Source: an uncultured bacterium
GTDB lineage: Bacteria > Cyanobacteriota > Vampirovibrionia > Gastranaerophilales > Gastranaerophilaceae
Length of the DNA stretch: 64,000 bases
Reading direction: 5' to 3'
Assembly: GCA_949284715.1 (NCBI GenBank)
Contig: CASDWH010000032.1
Location: 24,125-88,124 of the forward strand
Positions 63,871-64,000 of this stretch are shown piece after piece. The notes under the pieces were generated by a model that made no database searches, had not been told where the DNA came from, and saw only the letters and a program-made list of their open reading frames with translations. Numbering within the stretch: the stretch's first letter is position 1; each line of letters opens with the position of its first letter. The translations under genes and the position numbers were made by a program.

Positions 63871-64000
63871 ATACTCTTGTATTAACTTGTCATCTTATCG
63901 AAGCGCAGCTTGGTCTTTATTTCGGACAAACGGCTCTCTCGGGGGTAACCCCCTCAACTCGCCTGCCCCATTGTAAAACGTGCCGCTGGCACCTTTTCCA
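63871..64000. other. GC-rich right edge of the window
   Basis: This segment is richer in GC than the rest and contains GGGGGTAACCCCC. On the minus strand one frame stays open from the edge to a TAA at 63895-63897 (34 codons, ending NKDQAALR), but a second frame is open too, so I do not call a gene. A 13-nt inverted match to the tRNA D-arm lies at 63902-63914. Confidence 0.35.

Noticed and set aside
63895..64000. Open minus-strand frame at the right edge
   Set aside because: Two frames are open over this short GC-rich stretch and neither shows a recognisable motif.

Overview
The window looks like a chromosome segment from a low-GC, diderm, anaerobic, host-associated bacterium. My best guess is the Gastranaerophilales (Vampirovibrionia, formerly Melainabacteria). 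This is inferred from gene content, not from a marker search. Supporting signs are Kdo activation (kdsB) and a TolC-type outer-membrane protein (diderm), oxygen-sensitive ribonucleotide reduction (nrdD/nrdG with rubredoxin), NifU/NifS iron-sulfur assembly, AT-rich intergenic DNA and many lineage-specific proteins without recognisable families.

Layout. 1-3.8 kb: a partial gene, nifU-nifS and a TolC-like gene under a palindromic operator. 3.9-11.4 kb: two large unknown proteins (one ending in a zincin-like HEXXH domain) flanking comEC. 11.4-18.2 kb: bioD-bioA, a cytosolic histidine kinase, an MDR dehydrogenase, thrB, a YhaM-like nuclease and small unknowns. 18.5-21.2 kb: a 906-residue helical-repeat protein with an internal lipobox-like site. 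21.3-29.8 kb: NAD-type isocitrate dehydrogenase, an unknown gene, adenine deaminase, a zinc-ribbon protein, a GT2 glycosyltransferase and the accD-accA-prmA-kdsB operon. 29.8-34.9 kb: two unusual structural proteins around a glycogen phosphorylase-like gene. 35.0-41.5 kb: a complete type V-A CRISPR-Cas locus. 41.9-44.9 kb: rubredoxin-nrdD-nrdG. 45-64 kb: a divergent prephenate dehydratase, a phosphohexomutase, a DMT transporter, lipA/lpd, sugar-ABC parts with a pseudo-histidine kinase, small unknowns, a GT4 enzyme, a GH57 glucanase, a CHASE2-GGDEF cyclase, trmFO, an HD protein and tRNA-Pro(CGG).

How the genes fit together. BioD/BioA make biotin precursors for the biotin-dependent acetyl-CoA carboxylase whose carboxyltransferase is accDA. 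NifU/NifS can supply Fe-S clusters to LipA and NrdG. Alpha-glucan use is represented by glgP, GH57, a MalF-type permease and a MalK/UgpC-type ATPase. The cas12a-cas4-cas1-cas2 genes form one overlapping minus-strand operon with its own promoter, followed by a leader and a 14-repeat array.

The most interesting observations are as follows. First, an inverted, degenerate repeat lies between cas2 and the array; it keeps the Cas12a crRNA handle and has a compensated stem, so it resembles a CreR-type regulatory mini-crRNA. Second, a GTTACA box and an identical 14-nt -10 region are shared by three unlinked genes of unknown function. Third, a histidine kinase homologue has lost its phospho-acceptor His and its ATP-binding motifs. 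Fourth, three unrelated proteins share a short N-terminal 'P...F-T/V-G/A' tag.
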